From NCBI RefSeq assembly GCF_042654365.1, contig NZ_JBHSGG010000017.1, positions 1 through 64,000 of the forward strand: a DNA stretch of 64,000 nt, written 5' to 3'. The translations under genes and the position numbers were made by a program. The notes beneath the pieces were generated by a model. That model ran no database searches. It saw only the letters and a program-made list of their open reading frames with translations, and was not told the origin of the DNA. Every line of letters begins with the position of its first letter. Position 1 is the first letter of the stretch. Source of the stretch: Coralloluteibacterium thermophilum. GTDB lineage: Bacteria > Pseudomonadota > Gammaproteobacteria > Xanthomonadales > Xanthomonadaceae. This document shows, piece by piece, positions 8,145 through 17,505 of the stretch.

Positions 8145-9866
8145 CTAGACCGGGGCGATCGAGCCTTTCCGGTAGGCGGGGGCGGCGAGGATCATCTCGG
8201 CCATGCTGTAGGCGAGCTCGCGTTCGGCCATCACCGCGCCGTCGGCGCCGCGTTCGATCAGGTGGCGCACCTCGGCGTCGCTGTGCGCGCGGGCGAAGAC
8301 GGTGAGCGCGGGGTTGGCCTCGCGCAGTCGGGCGATGACCTCGCCGGCTTCCAGTGCCTGCGGAATGGCGACCACCGCCATGGCGGCGCGCTCGGGGAAG
8401 GCCTCGGCCAGCACCGGCGCCGAGGCCGCGTTGCCGCGGATCGCCGGGATGCCCGCGGCGTGGGCGGCGGCGACCAGGTCGGCCTCGCTGTCGATGACGA
8501 TCACCGGCACGCCGCGGCTGCGCAGCAAGGGCGCGAGCTGGCTGCCGACGCGTCCGAAGCCGACCAGGATCGCGTGGTTCTCGCCCTCCAGCGTCGGACC
8601 GGCCTGGCGCTCGGCGGCGGCGCCGGCGGCGGTCCGCTCGGCCTCCTCCGTGTCGCGGCGGAGTTGCCAGCGGTCGAGCGCCGCGAAGATCAGCGGGTTG
8701 ACGATGATCGACAGGAGCGCGCCGGCGAGGATGAGGTCGCGCCCGTCCTCCGGCAGGATCGCCAGGGCGACGCCGAGACCCGCCAGGATGAAGGAGAACT
8801 CGCCGATCTGGGCGAGGCTCGCCGAGATGGTCAGCGCGGTCGAGGTCGGGTGCCCGAAAGCACGCACGATGACGAAGGCGGCGGCCGACTTGCCGATCAC
8901 GATGATCGCCACCGTCGCCAGTACCTGGAGGGGCTGGTCGATCAGGATGCGCCAGTCGAACAGCATGCCCACCGACACGAAGAACAGCACCGCGAAGGCG
9001 TCGCGCAGCGGCAGCGAGTCGTTGGCGGCCTTGTGGCTGAGTTCGGACTCGTTGAGCAGCATGCCGGCGAAGAAGGCGCCCAGCGCGAAGGACACCCCGA
9101 ACAGCGCGGCCGAACCGAAGGCGACGCCCAGCGCGATCGCCAGCACCGACAGGGTGAACAGCTCGCGCGAGCCGGTGCCGGCCACGCGCTCCAGCACCCA
9201 GGGAATCACGCGGCGGCCGATGACCAGCATCACCGCCACGAAGGCCGCGACCTTGAGCAGGGTCAGCCCCACCACGGCGAGGATGGAGTCCTGCCCGACC
9301 GCGCTCGCCGCGGCGGACGCCGCGCCGGCGCCGTTGCTGCCGAAGGCGCCGGCCAGCGCGGGCAGCAGCACCAGCGCAAGCACCATCACCACGTCCTCGA
9401 CGATCAGCCAGCCGACCGCGATCCGCCCCCGCGTGGTGTCGAGCAGGCGCCGCTCCTCCAGCGCGCGCAGCAGCACCACGGTGCTCGCCACCGACAGCGC
9501 GAGACCGAACACCAGGCCTTCGAGGGTGTTCCAGCCGAGCAGCCAGGCCAGCAGCCAGCCCAGGCCGGTCGCGGCGCCGATCTGCACGACCGCGCCGGGG
9601 ATCGCGATCGACTTCACCTTCAGCAGGTCGTCGAGCGAGAAATGCAGGCCGACGCCGAACATCAGCAGCATCACGCCGAGTTCCGAGAGCTGGACCGCGA
9701 GGTCGCTGTCCGCGACGAAGCCCGGGGTGTAGGGACCGACCACGACGCCCGCGAGCAGGTAGCCCACCAGGGGCGACAGCCGCAGGCGGTTGGCCAGTGC
9801 GCCCAGCACGAAGGCCAGTCCCAGCCCGACGGCGATGATGTCGATGAGGTCGGTGTGGTGCGGCAT
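8145..9866 (-). CDS. ybaL: YbaL/KefB-type monovalent cation:proton antiporter (CPA2)
   Basis: 573-aa inner-membrane antiporter. The first ~380 residues form about 12-13 hydrophobic segments of a Na+/H+ exchanger domain, with GYLLAGVVVGPYTPG, LLMFGVGLHFSLDDLL and a GEFSFILAGLG helix. The C-terminal ~150 residues are a cytosolic TrkA-N (RCK) domain beginning NHAILVGFGRVGSQLAPLL with the GxGxxG nucleotide-binding loop and acidic strand end VIVIDSE. Length and layout match E. coli YbaL better than KefB/KefC, because the helical glutathione-gate region is not evident. The likely substrate is K+ or Na+ exchanged for H+. GGAG eight bases upstream supports the ATG. It converges on sucD across the heptad array. 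Confidence 0.88.
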   Translation of the reverse strand: MPHHTDLIDIIAVGLGLAFVLGALANRLRLSPLVGYLLAGVVVGPYTPGFVADSDLAVQLSELGVMLLMFGVGLHFSLDDLLKVKSIAIPGAVVQIGAATGLGWLLAWLLGWNTLEGLVFGLALSVASTVVLLRALEERRLLDTTRGRIAVGWLIVEDVVMVLALVLLPALAGAFGSNGAGAASAAASAVGQDSILAVVGLTLLKVAAFVAVMLVIGRRVIPWVLERVAGTGSRELFTLSVLAIALGVAFGSAALFGVSFALGAFFAGMLLNESELSHKAANDSLPLRDAFAVLFFVSVGMLFDWRILIDQPLQVLATVAIIVIGKSAAAFVIVRAFGHPTSTALTISASLAQIGEFSFILAGLGVALAILPEDGRDLILAGALLSIIVNPLIFAALDRWQLRRDTEEAERTAAGAAAERQAGPTLEGENHAILVGFGRVGSQLAPLLRSRGVPVIVIDSEADLVAAAHAAGIPAIRGNAASAPVLAEAFPERAAMAVVAIPQALEAGEVIARLREANPALTVFARAHSDAEVRHLIERGADGAVMAERELAYSMAEMILAAPAYRKGSIAPV

Positions 9867-9946
9867 CGGCTCTCCTGGCGGGGGTCGGCTTCTTCAGGTG
9901 CGGCCTCCTGCCGCCCCGATCAATGGGGCCGGGCGCCGCGCCGCGG

Positions 9947-9983
9947 AAAAAAGACGGCGACGCCCGGCGGGGCCGGGCGTCGC
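9947..9983 (-). terminator. Rho-independent terminator of the TonB-dependent receptor gene
   Basis: A perfect 12-bp stem (9957-9968 with 9972-9983) and 3-base loop; on the minus strand it is followed by a six-T run (A-run at 9947-9952 on the plus strand). It lies about 30 bp beyond the receptor stop codon. Confidence 0.9.
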
Positions 9984-10012
9984 GTGCGGAGACCTGCCGG
10001 GCCCGGCCGACC

Positions 10013-12385
10013 CTACCAGTCGAAGCCTACCTTCCCGTAGACGAAGGCGCCGTTGTAGCCGAACGGCGAGGCATTGCTGTAGGGGTACTGGCCACCGGTG
10101 GAATTGGCGAACAGCACCTCGTCGGGGTATTCGTTCAGTACGTTGTCCGCGCCCAGGGTGAGGTTCCAGCCGCCGACCCGGTAGGTCGCGGCGAGGTCGA
10201 GCACCCACTTGGCGCCGAAGGTCTGGTCGTTCGACGCCGCGGTCTGCAGCACGGTGAACTCGCCGTAGCGGGTGGCCGCCGCGCTGAAGCTCCAGTCGCC
10301 CACGTTCCACAGGCCGGACAGCAGCACCTTGTCGCGCGGCGCGCCGCGCTCGATGCGGCCCTGCTCCACCCTGCCGATGCGCTCGAGGTCGAGTCCGCCG
10401 CTGGTGAGTTCCGGCGGATTCGGGGCGATCGCCCGGATCTCGGTCCTGTTGTAGTTGTAGCCGAAGGTGAGGTCGAGGCTGCCGGCGGCGAGGGCGGTGC
10501 GCCACGTCGCCACCGCGTCCACTCCGCGCGTGCGGGTGTCCACCGCATTGGTGAAGTAGCGGCCCCCGTTGACGCCGAAGATGCCGCGCTCGGCGAGGAA
10601 GGCCTGCACCGCCGGGCCGGTGAGGTTCTCGGACAGCACGATGCGGTCGTCGACCTCGATCTGGTAGGCGTCCACCGTGACGTAGAGCGCCGCCGCGGGC
10701 TGGAGCACGAGGCCCAGGCTGTAGCTGGTCGACGCCTCCGCCTTCAGCGGCTCCGCGCCCAGCGCCTGCGCGACCGGGTTGTCCACGCCGAAGGTGCGGA
10801 TCTCGAACGGCACCCCGCCGATGAAGTTGGTCGCGGTCGACTGGAAGTTCTGCTGCTGCAGCGAGGGTGCGCGGAAGCCGGTGGAGGCCGTGCCGCGCAG
10901 CGCCACGGCGTCGGAGAACTCGAAGCGGCCCGAGAGCTTGCCGGAGAACTTGCTGCCGAAGTCGCTGTAGTCCTCGTAGCGGCCGGCGATGCCCGCCGAG
11001 AAGCGCTCGGTCAGGTTGCCCTCGAGGTCGGCATACACCGCGTAGCTGTGGCGGTCGTAGGCGCCGGCGTCGCCCGGCTGGAAGCCGGAGAACACCTGCG
11101 CGCCGGGCAGGTAGGGCGGGAAGAACGGGCCCAGCGCGTAGGACAGCGGCTCGCCCGGCGACTGGTTCCACTTCTCCTCCCGGTACTCCGCGCCGAAGGC
11201 CAGGTTCACCGGATAGGCCAGTCCCCAGTCGAGACTGCGGTCCACGTCGAGGTTGAGGATGTTCTGCGTGGTCTCCAGCGCGCCCGCGTAGAAGGAGGTC
11301 GGCGAGGTCGGGCCCAGGCTGGCGTTGAGGGTGTTCTCGATGTCGAACGACAGCCGGTTGTAGCCGTAGTTGTAGCTGAGGTCCCAGTCCCATTCGCCGG
11401 CCTGGCCGCGCACGCCGGCGACCAGGGAGCGGTCCTTGGGCCTGTTGTTGATCAGCGGCAGGAAGCCGTCGGGATAGATCTCGGGGATGTTCTGCGAGGG
11501 ATTGGTCGCGGCGCGGAAGAAGCCGTTCGAGGTGATGTCGCGGTTGGAGGCCATGCCGAAGGCGTAGAGCGTCGCCGCCGGGCCCAGCGCGTATTCGGTG
11601 TTGAGCGCGATGGCCGCGAGGTCGGTCGTCGGATCGCCGGTGACCGAGACCTTCTCGCCCAGCGGCGGGTTGGTGGGCGAGGGCGTTCCGGCGAACGGGC
11701 GCGCGCGGTTGGTCAGGCCCTGGTGCGCGACCTGCCCGGCCACGTGCAGGAAGCCGCCGTCGCCCAGCGCGATCCCGCCGTCGCCGGACAGGCCGAGACG
11801 CTCGCCGTCGCCGGCCGAGTGCATGCCGTAGTGGGCGCCGATGCTGCCGCTGCCGGCGCTGCCCTTGAGCACCACGTTGACCACGCCGGCGATGGCGTCG
11901 GAGCCGTACTGCGCGGAGGCGCCGTCGCGCAGCACCTCCACGCGCTCGATGGCGGAGATCGGGATCGCGTTGAAGTCCACCGGCGACGAGCCGCGGCCCT
12001 GGGTACCGTTGACGTTGATGAGGGCCGTGGTGTGGCGGCGCTTGCCGTTGACCAGGACCAGCACCTGGTCCGGCGCCATGCCCCGCAGCTGTGCCGGGCG
12101 GATCGCGCTGGTGCCGTCGGAGACGGCCGGGCGCGGGAAGTTGAGCGAGGGCAGCACGCGCGAAAGCGCGGTCGCGAGCTCGGTGGTCCCGGTGGCCTGC
12201 AGCGCCTCGGGCGTGATGACGTCGATGGGCGAGATCGACTCGGCCACCGTGCGGTCGGCCACGCGGGTGCCGGTCACGATGATGCGGTCGAGGGCGGTGG
12301 GGGCCGGTTGCTGCGCGAGAGCCGGCAGGGCGCCGGCGGCGAGGGCGGTGAAGACGGCGGAACGCAGGACGGAACGCGTGGGCAT
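10013..12385 (-). CDS. TonB-dependent outer-membrane receptor
   Basis: 790-aa precursor. The signal peptide MPTRSVLRSAVFTALAAGALPALAQ is followed by a TonB-box-like IIVTGTR and a plug domain of about 120 residues with QLRGMAPDQVLVLVNGKRRH, AIERVEVLRDGASAQYGSDA and IAGVVNVVLKG. The rest is a ~650-residue beta-barrel with alternating aromatic strands that ends in FVYGKVGFDW, an aromatic C terminus recognised by the BAM complex. It should import a large or scarce ligand using TonB energy; the sequence does not tell which, and no substrate-specific neighbour helps. The start was chosen for the signal peptide and the GGGGAG six bases upstream. A GTG 39 bp upstream with AAAGGAG before it is a real alternative that would add 13 residues. 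Confidence 0.88.
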   Translation of the reverse strand: MPTRSVLRSAVFTALAAGALPALAQQPAPTALDRIIVTGTRVADRTVAESISPIDVITPEALQATGTTELATALSRVLPSLNFPRPAVSDGTSAIRPAQLRGMAPDQVLVLVNGKRRHTTALINVNGTQGRGSSPVDFNAIPISAIERVEVLRDGASAQYGSDAIAGVVNVVLKGSAGSGSIGAHYGMHSAGDGERLGLSGDGGIALGDGGFLHVAGQVAHQGLTNRARPFAGTPSPTNPPLGEKVSVTGDPTTDLAAIALNTEYALGPAATLYAFGMASNRDITSNGFFRAATNPSQNIPEIYPDGFLPLINNRPKDRSLVAGVRGQAGEWDWDLSYNYGYNRLSFDIENTLNASLGPTSPTSFYAGALETTQNILNLDVDRSLDWGLAYPVNLAFGAEYREEKWNQSPGEPLSYALGPFFPPYLPGAQVFSGFQPGDAGAYDRHSYAVYADLEGNLTERFSAGIAGRYEDYSDFGSKFSGKLSGRFEFSDAVALRGTASTGFRAPSLQQQNFQSTATNFIGGVPFEIRTFGVDNPVAQALGAEPLKAEASTSYSLGLVLQPAAALYVTVDAYQIEVDDRIVLSENLTGPAVQAFLAERGIFGVNGGRYFTNAVDTRTRGVDAVATWRTALAAGSLDLTFGYNYNRTEIRAIAPNPPELTSGGLDLERIGRVEQGRIERGAPRDKVLLSGLWNVGDWSFSAAATRYGEFTVLQTAASNDQTFGAKWVLDLAATYRVGGWNLTLGADNVLNEYPDEVLFANSTGGQYPYSNASPFGYNGAFVYGKVGFDW

Positions 12386-12574
12386 GCTGCTCTCCCCGGG
12401 TGGTGGATGGCTGTTGCGACGCACAACGTTCAGCTCCTTTAACGTGGCTGTAACGGAACTGCAAGCGCATCGACGCGACGCCGGGCGTCCGCCGCTGGGA
12501 CGCCGGCGTTCCCGACGGAGCCGGGCCGCGCCCGCCGGGCGGGCGGCCGTCCGGACGCGCTGGGCGCGGCAGGC

Positions 12575-12580
12575 TAAAAT
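12575..12580 (+). promoter_or_regulatory. Possible -10 element upstream of yheS
   Basis: TAAAAT in an otherwise GC-rich 245-bp gap between the divergent receptor and yheS genes, about 50 bp before the yheS ATG. No convincing -35 hexamer is visible 16-18 bp upstream. Confidence 0.35.
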
Positions 12581-12630
12581 CGGCGGCCAGCCCTCGCGTG
12601 TCGCGACGGTCCCCCTCCAGGTCGCGCTCC

Positions 12631-14535
<1,905 letters not shown>

Positions 14536-14547
14536 GCCGGCGTCGCC

Positions 14548-15828
14548 TCACCGCGGCGGCGTGGGCGCCTGCGACCCGGCCTCCGGGTCCGCAGGCGTCG
14601 CTCCGTCCGCGTTCTCGTTCTCCACGATGAGGCCCAGCGCCTCGGGCGTGGTCCGCAGCATCGGCTGGAAGTGCGGTTCGAGCGCGCGCGCGCGGCGGAA
14701 GGCGTAGTAGCGGTACAGCGCGTAGGCGCCGAGACCGCCCTGCGTGGCGGCGAACCATGCGAACAGCACGCCGGGGCCGAGCGCGCCCATCAGCGCGCCC
14801 GCGATCAGCGGGCCGATGGCCGAGCCCAGGCCGTTGAGGAGCAGCACGCTGCTGCTGGCGGCGAGCACCTCTTCCGGCGACAGGTGGTCGAGCAGGTGCG
14901 CCACCACGATCGGGTAGACCGCGAAGGCCATGCCGCCGTAGAGGAAGGCGATCGCGTAGGGCGTCAGCCTGAGGTCGGCCGTGAGCGGCGCGGCGAGGGC
15001 GAGCGCGCAGGCGAGGGCGCAGACGATCGCCAGGGCGAGGCGGCGGTCGCGGCGGTCGGAGAGCCGGCCGAGGGGGATCTGCAGCGCGGCGCCGCCGACG
15101 ATGGCGACGCTCATGTACGTGCCGATCTCGGCCGCGTCCAGGCCGATGCGCATGCCCCAGACCGGCACCATGCCCCAGAACGCGCCCATGGCCAGGCCCG
15201 AGACGATGGCCCCGACGCCTGCGGTGGGCGCCGTCGCGAACAGGCGACGTACCGCCAGCCGCGGCGTGGGCGCCAGCACGGGCTGGCTCATGCGGGTGAT
15301 GAGCACCGGGAGCGTCGAGGCGGTGACCAGCAGGCCGGACAGGACGAACAGCAGCAGGACCGGGTCGAGGTCCACGCGCAGCAGCTGCTGCGCCACCGCC
15401 AGTGCGCCGAGGTTGACCATCATGTAGCTGGCGAACACGCTGCCGCGCTGGGTCGGCCCGGCCTGCGCGTTGAGCCAGCTCTCGATCACCGTGTAGAGCC
15501 CGACCAGGGCCATGCCGACCACCACGCGCAGCACCATCCACAGCGCCGGCGCCTCGGCCAGCGCGTGCAGCAGCACGCCGCAGGCGCAGGTGGCCGCGTA
15601 GAAGCCGAAGGCGCGGATGTGCCCGATCCGTCGCACCAGCGGCGGCCCGATGAAGGTGCCGGCCAGGAAGCCCAGGTAGTAGGCGGAGGTCAGCGCGCCG
15701 AGCAGGGTGTCCGAGAAGCCGAGCGTGCTGCCCTGCAACTGGATCAGGGTGTTCAGCAGGCCGGTGCCGCCGAGGAGCAGGGCGACGCCGAGGAGCAGCG
15801 AGGCGATGGGACGCAGGGTCTGGAGCAT
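14548..15828 (-). CDS. MFS transporter, YcaD-like
   Basis: 426-aa major facilitator superfamily permease with about 12 transmembrane segments. It starts with MLQTLRPIASLLLGVALLLGG and includes ALTSAYYLGFLAGTFIGPPLV in the first two helices, and QIPLGRLSDRRDRRLALAI (the RxxDRxxRR-type loop) in the second half. Arrangement and the VIESWLNAQAGPTQRG loop resemble E. coli YcaD, whose substrate is unknown. The C-terminal tail is hydrophilic (about 30 residues). No start has a clear Shine-Dalgarno; an ATG 42 bp upstream (MAGSTIRAPAVPLP) is possible. It converges on yheS with only 12 bp between stops and diverges from fmdB. Confidence 0.82.
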   Translation of the reverse strand: MLQTLRPIASLLLGVALLLGGTGLLNTLIQLQGSTLGFSDTLLGALTSAYYLGFLAGTFIGPPLVRRIGHIRAFGFYAATCACGVLLHALAEAPALWMVLRVVVGMALVGLYTVIESWLNAQAGPTQRGSVFASYMMVNLGALAVAQQLLRVDLDPVLLLFVLSGLLVTASTLPVLITRMSQPVLAPTPRLAVRRLFATAPTAGVGAIVSGLAMGAFWGMVPVWGMRIGLDAAEIGTYMSVAIVGGAALQIPLGRLSDRRDRRLALAIVCALACALALAAPLTADLRLTPYAIAFLYGGMAFAVYPIVVAHLLDHLSPEEVLAASSSVLLLNGLGSAIGPLIAGALMGALGPGVLFAWFAATQGGLGAYALYRYYAFRRARALEPHFQPMLRTTPEALGLIVENENADGATPADPEAGSQAPTPPR

Positions 15829-16051
15829 CGGCAGGGGGACGGCGGGCGCGCGGATGGTAGAGCCTGCCATGCCGTACCACGTGAATGCGAAGCGGCCGGG
15901 CGGTTGGAGCGGCATCGGTCGCGATGCGTGTCGTGCAGGATCGCGGTCGCAGCCGATCCCGGGCGATCCGTGCTTCCGGGCGCCGGCTTCGCATCGGGCG
16001 AGCCGCGCGTCCGAAGAGGCTGGGCTCCCGGCGAGCCCGTGCCGGCACGAG

Positions 16052-16079
16052 TTGAAAAGGCGCGATGCCGCCCCACAAT
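16052..16079 (+). promoter_or_regulatory. Candidate promoter of fmdB
   Basis: TTGAAA at 16052-16057, a 16-bp spacer, then CACAAT at 16074-16079, about 35 bp before the fmdB ATG in the divergent gap with the MFS gene. The -35 match is good and the -10 is moderate. Confidence 0.45.
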
Positions 16080-16113
16080 GCCTGCCCAGGCTTTCCAAGC
16101 ATCCTTCTTCGCC

Positions 16114-16431
16114 ATGCCCATCTACGCCTTCCGTTGCAGCGCCTGCGGCCATGCCTTCGACCGGCTCCAGAAGCTCTCCGACCCCGATCCCGAGACCTGC
16201 CCCGCCTGCGGCGCGTCCGCGGTGGGGCGGCAGGTGACCGCGCCGGCCTTCCGGCTCGCCGGGTCCGGCTGGTACGAGACCGATTTCAAGAAGGACGGCG
16301 ACACCAAGCGCAACCTCGCCGGCGACAGCGCACCCTCGGGTACGGCATCCGGCGGCGAGTCCGCCGCCCCGGCCCCCGCTCCGGCCCCCGCGCCGAAGGC
16401 CGAAGCGCCCGCGGCCAAGCCGGCGGCCTGA
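16114..16431 (+). CDS. FmdB-family zinc ribbon protein
   Basis: 105-aa protein. Residues 1-45 form the FmdB zinc ribbon: MPIYAFRCSACGHAF then ETCPACGAS, two CxxC pairs that should bind one zinc ion. The segment GSGWYETDFKKDG is typical of the proteobacterial subgroup. The last ~35 residues are a low-complexity alanine/proline/lysine tail. Function is not established; the family is regulatory by name only. In Xanthomonads I know, this gene leads into aspS; here repeat cluster 2, the glucosylglycerol gene and a lipoprotein gene lie between it and aspS. Confidence 0.85.
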   Translation: MPIYAFRCSACGHAFDRLQKLSDPDPETCPACGASAVGRQVTAPAFRLAGSGWYETDFKKDGDTKRNLAGDSAPSGTASGGESAAPAPAPAPAPKAEAPAAKPAA

Positions 16432-16554
16432 GCAGCGGTGCGTTCGAGGCGAGACATGAGGAGTGAGGAAGGAGAGTAGGCACGGCTGTCCACCCCGGCT
16501 TCTCTCCACGCGCTTCCGCAGGCAGCGCGCGGCGCGCGCTCACCCCCATCCCAG

Positions 16555-17470
16555 CCTTCCCCCGCAGGCGGGGGAAGGGGCTTTACAGCGAGAAGTGAGG
16601 CGGGAGAAGTGAGAAACGAGAGACAACGCGGCTGCCCGCCCTCGTTTCTCACTCCTCTCCACGCACTCCTCAAGCCACCAGCCCCCTCCCCGCGGACAGC
16701 GGGGGAGGGTTGGGAAGGGGGCTTCTCGGCGAGAAGCGAGAGATGAGGAACGAGGAACGAGCGAAGCACGCCCGTCCTCTCGTTTCTCACTCCTCTCCAC
16801 TCACTGCTCAAGCCACCAGCCCCCTCCCCCGCGAACAGCGGGGGAGGGTTGGGGAGGGGGCGCTTCTGCTGCGGGAAGTGAGACATGAGGAGCGAGGAAC
16901 AAGCGAAGCACGCCCGTCCTCTCGGTTCTCACTCCTCTCCACTCACTGCTCAAGCCCACCAGCTCCCTCCCCCGCGAACAGCGGGGGAGGGTTGGGGAGG
17001 GGGCGCTTCTCGGCGAGAAGCGAGAGGTGAGGAACGAGGAACGAGCGAAGCACGCCCGTCCTCTCGTTTCTCACTCCTTTCCACTCACTGCTCAAGCCCA
17101 CCAGCCCCCTCCCCGCGGACAGCGGGGGAGGGTTGGGAGGGGGCGCTCTTTGGCGAGAAGCGAGAGATGAGTGGCGAGGAACGAGCGAAGCACGCCCGTC
17201 CTCTCGGTTCTCACTCCTCTCCATTCACTGCCCACGCCCACCAGCCCCCTCCCCCGCGAACAGCGGGGGAGGGTTGGGGAGGGGCGCTTCTGCTGCGGGA
17301 AGTGAGACATGAGGAACGAGGAACGAGCGAAGCACGCCCGTCTCGTTTCTCACTCCTCTCCACTCCATTCACTGCTCAAGCCCACCAGCCCCCTCCCCCG
17401 CGGACAGCGGGGGAGGGTTGGGGAGGGGGCGCTCTTCGGGCGAGAAGTGAGAGATGAGGAGCGAGGAACG
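16555..17470. repeat. Repeat cluster 2: ~140-bp tandem units with G-quadruplex motifs
   Basis: The whole gap between fmdB and the glucosylglycerol gene. After one type B hairpin (16555-16580, CCTTCCCCCGC/GCGGGGGAAGG) come six type A units whose C/G hairpins start near 16682, 16820, 16963, 17105, 17245 and 17389, so the period is 138-144 bp. Each unit carries the hairpin CCCTCCCC-CGCGRACAGC-GGGGGAGGG, then TT-G3/4-A-G4/5. The plus strand thus reads G5-A-G3-TT-G4-A-G5, a four-run quadruplex motif with very short loops. A second inverted repeat (GATGAGGAACGAGGAACGAG against CTCTCGTTTCTCACTCCTC) surrounds GCGAAGCACGCCCG. The cluster is the reverse complement of cluster 1. Frames through it give repetitive arginine/serine-rich translations with no real gene. 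Confidence 0.9.
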
Positions 17471-17505
17471 AGAGAAGCACGCTGGTCCTTCTCGCTCCGC
17501 GTCGC

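Noticed and set aside
12424..12464. TTGCAG-17-TAAAGG as a promoter of the receptor gene
   Set aside because: The supposed -10 overlaps AAAGGAG, which is better read as a ribosome binding site for the alternative GTG start; the evidence is ambiguous.
16555..17470. Regular spacing of repeats suggested a CRISPR array
   Set aside because: Units are ~140 bp, the whole unit is conserved and not just a short repeat, there are no unique spacers, and no cas gene is nearby.
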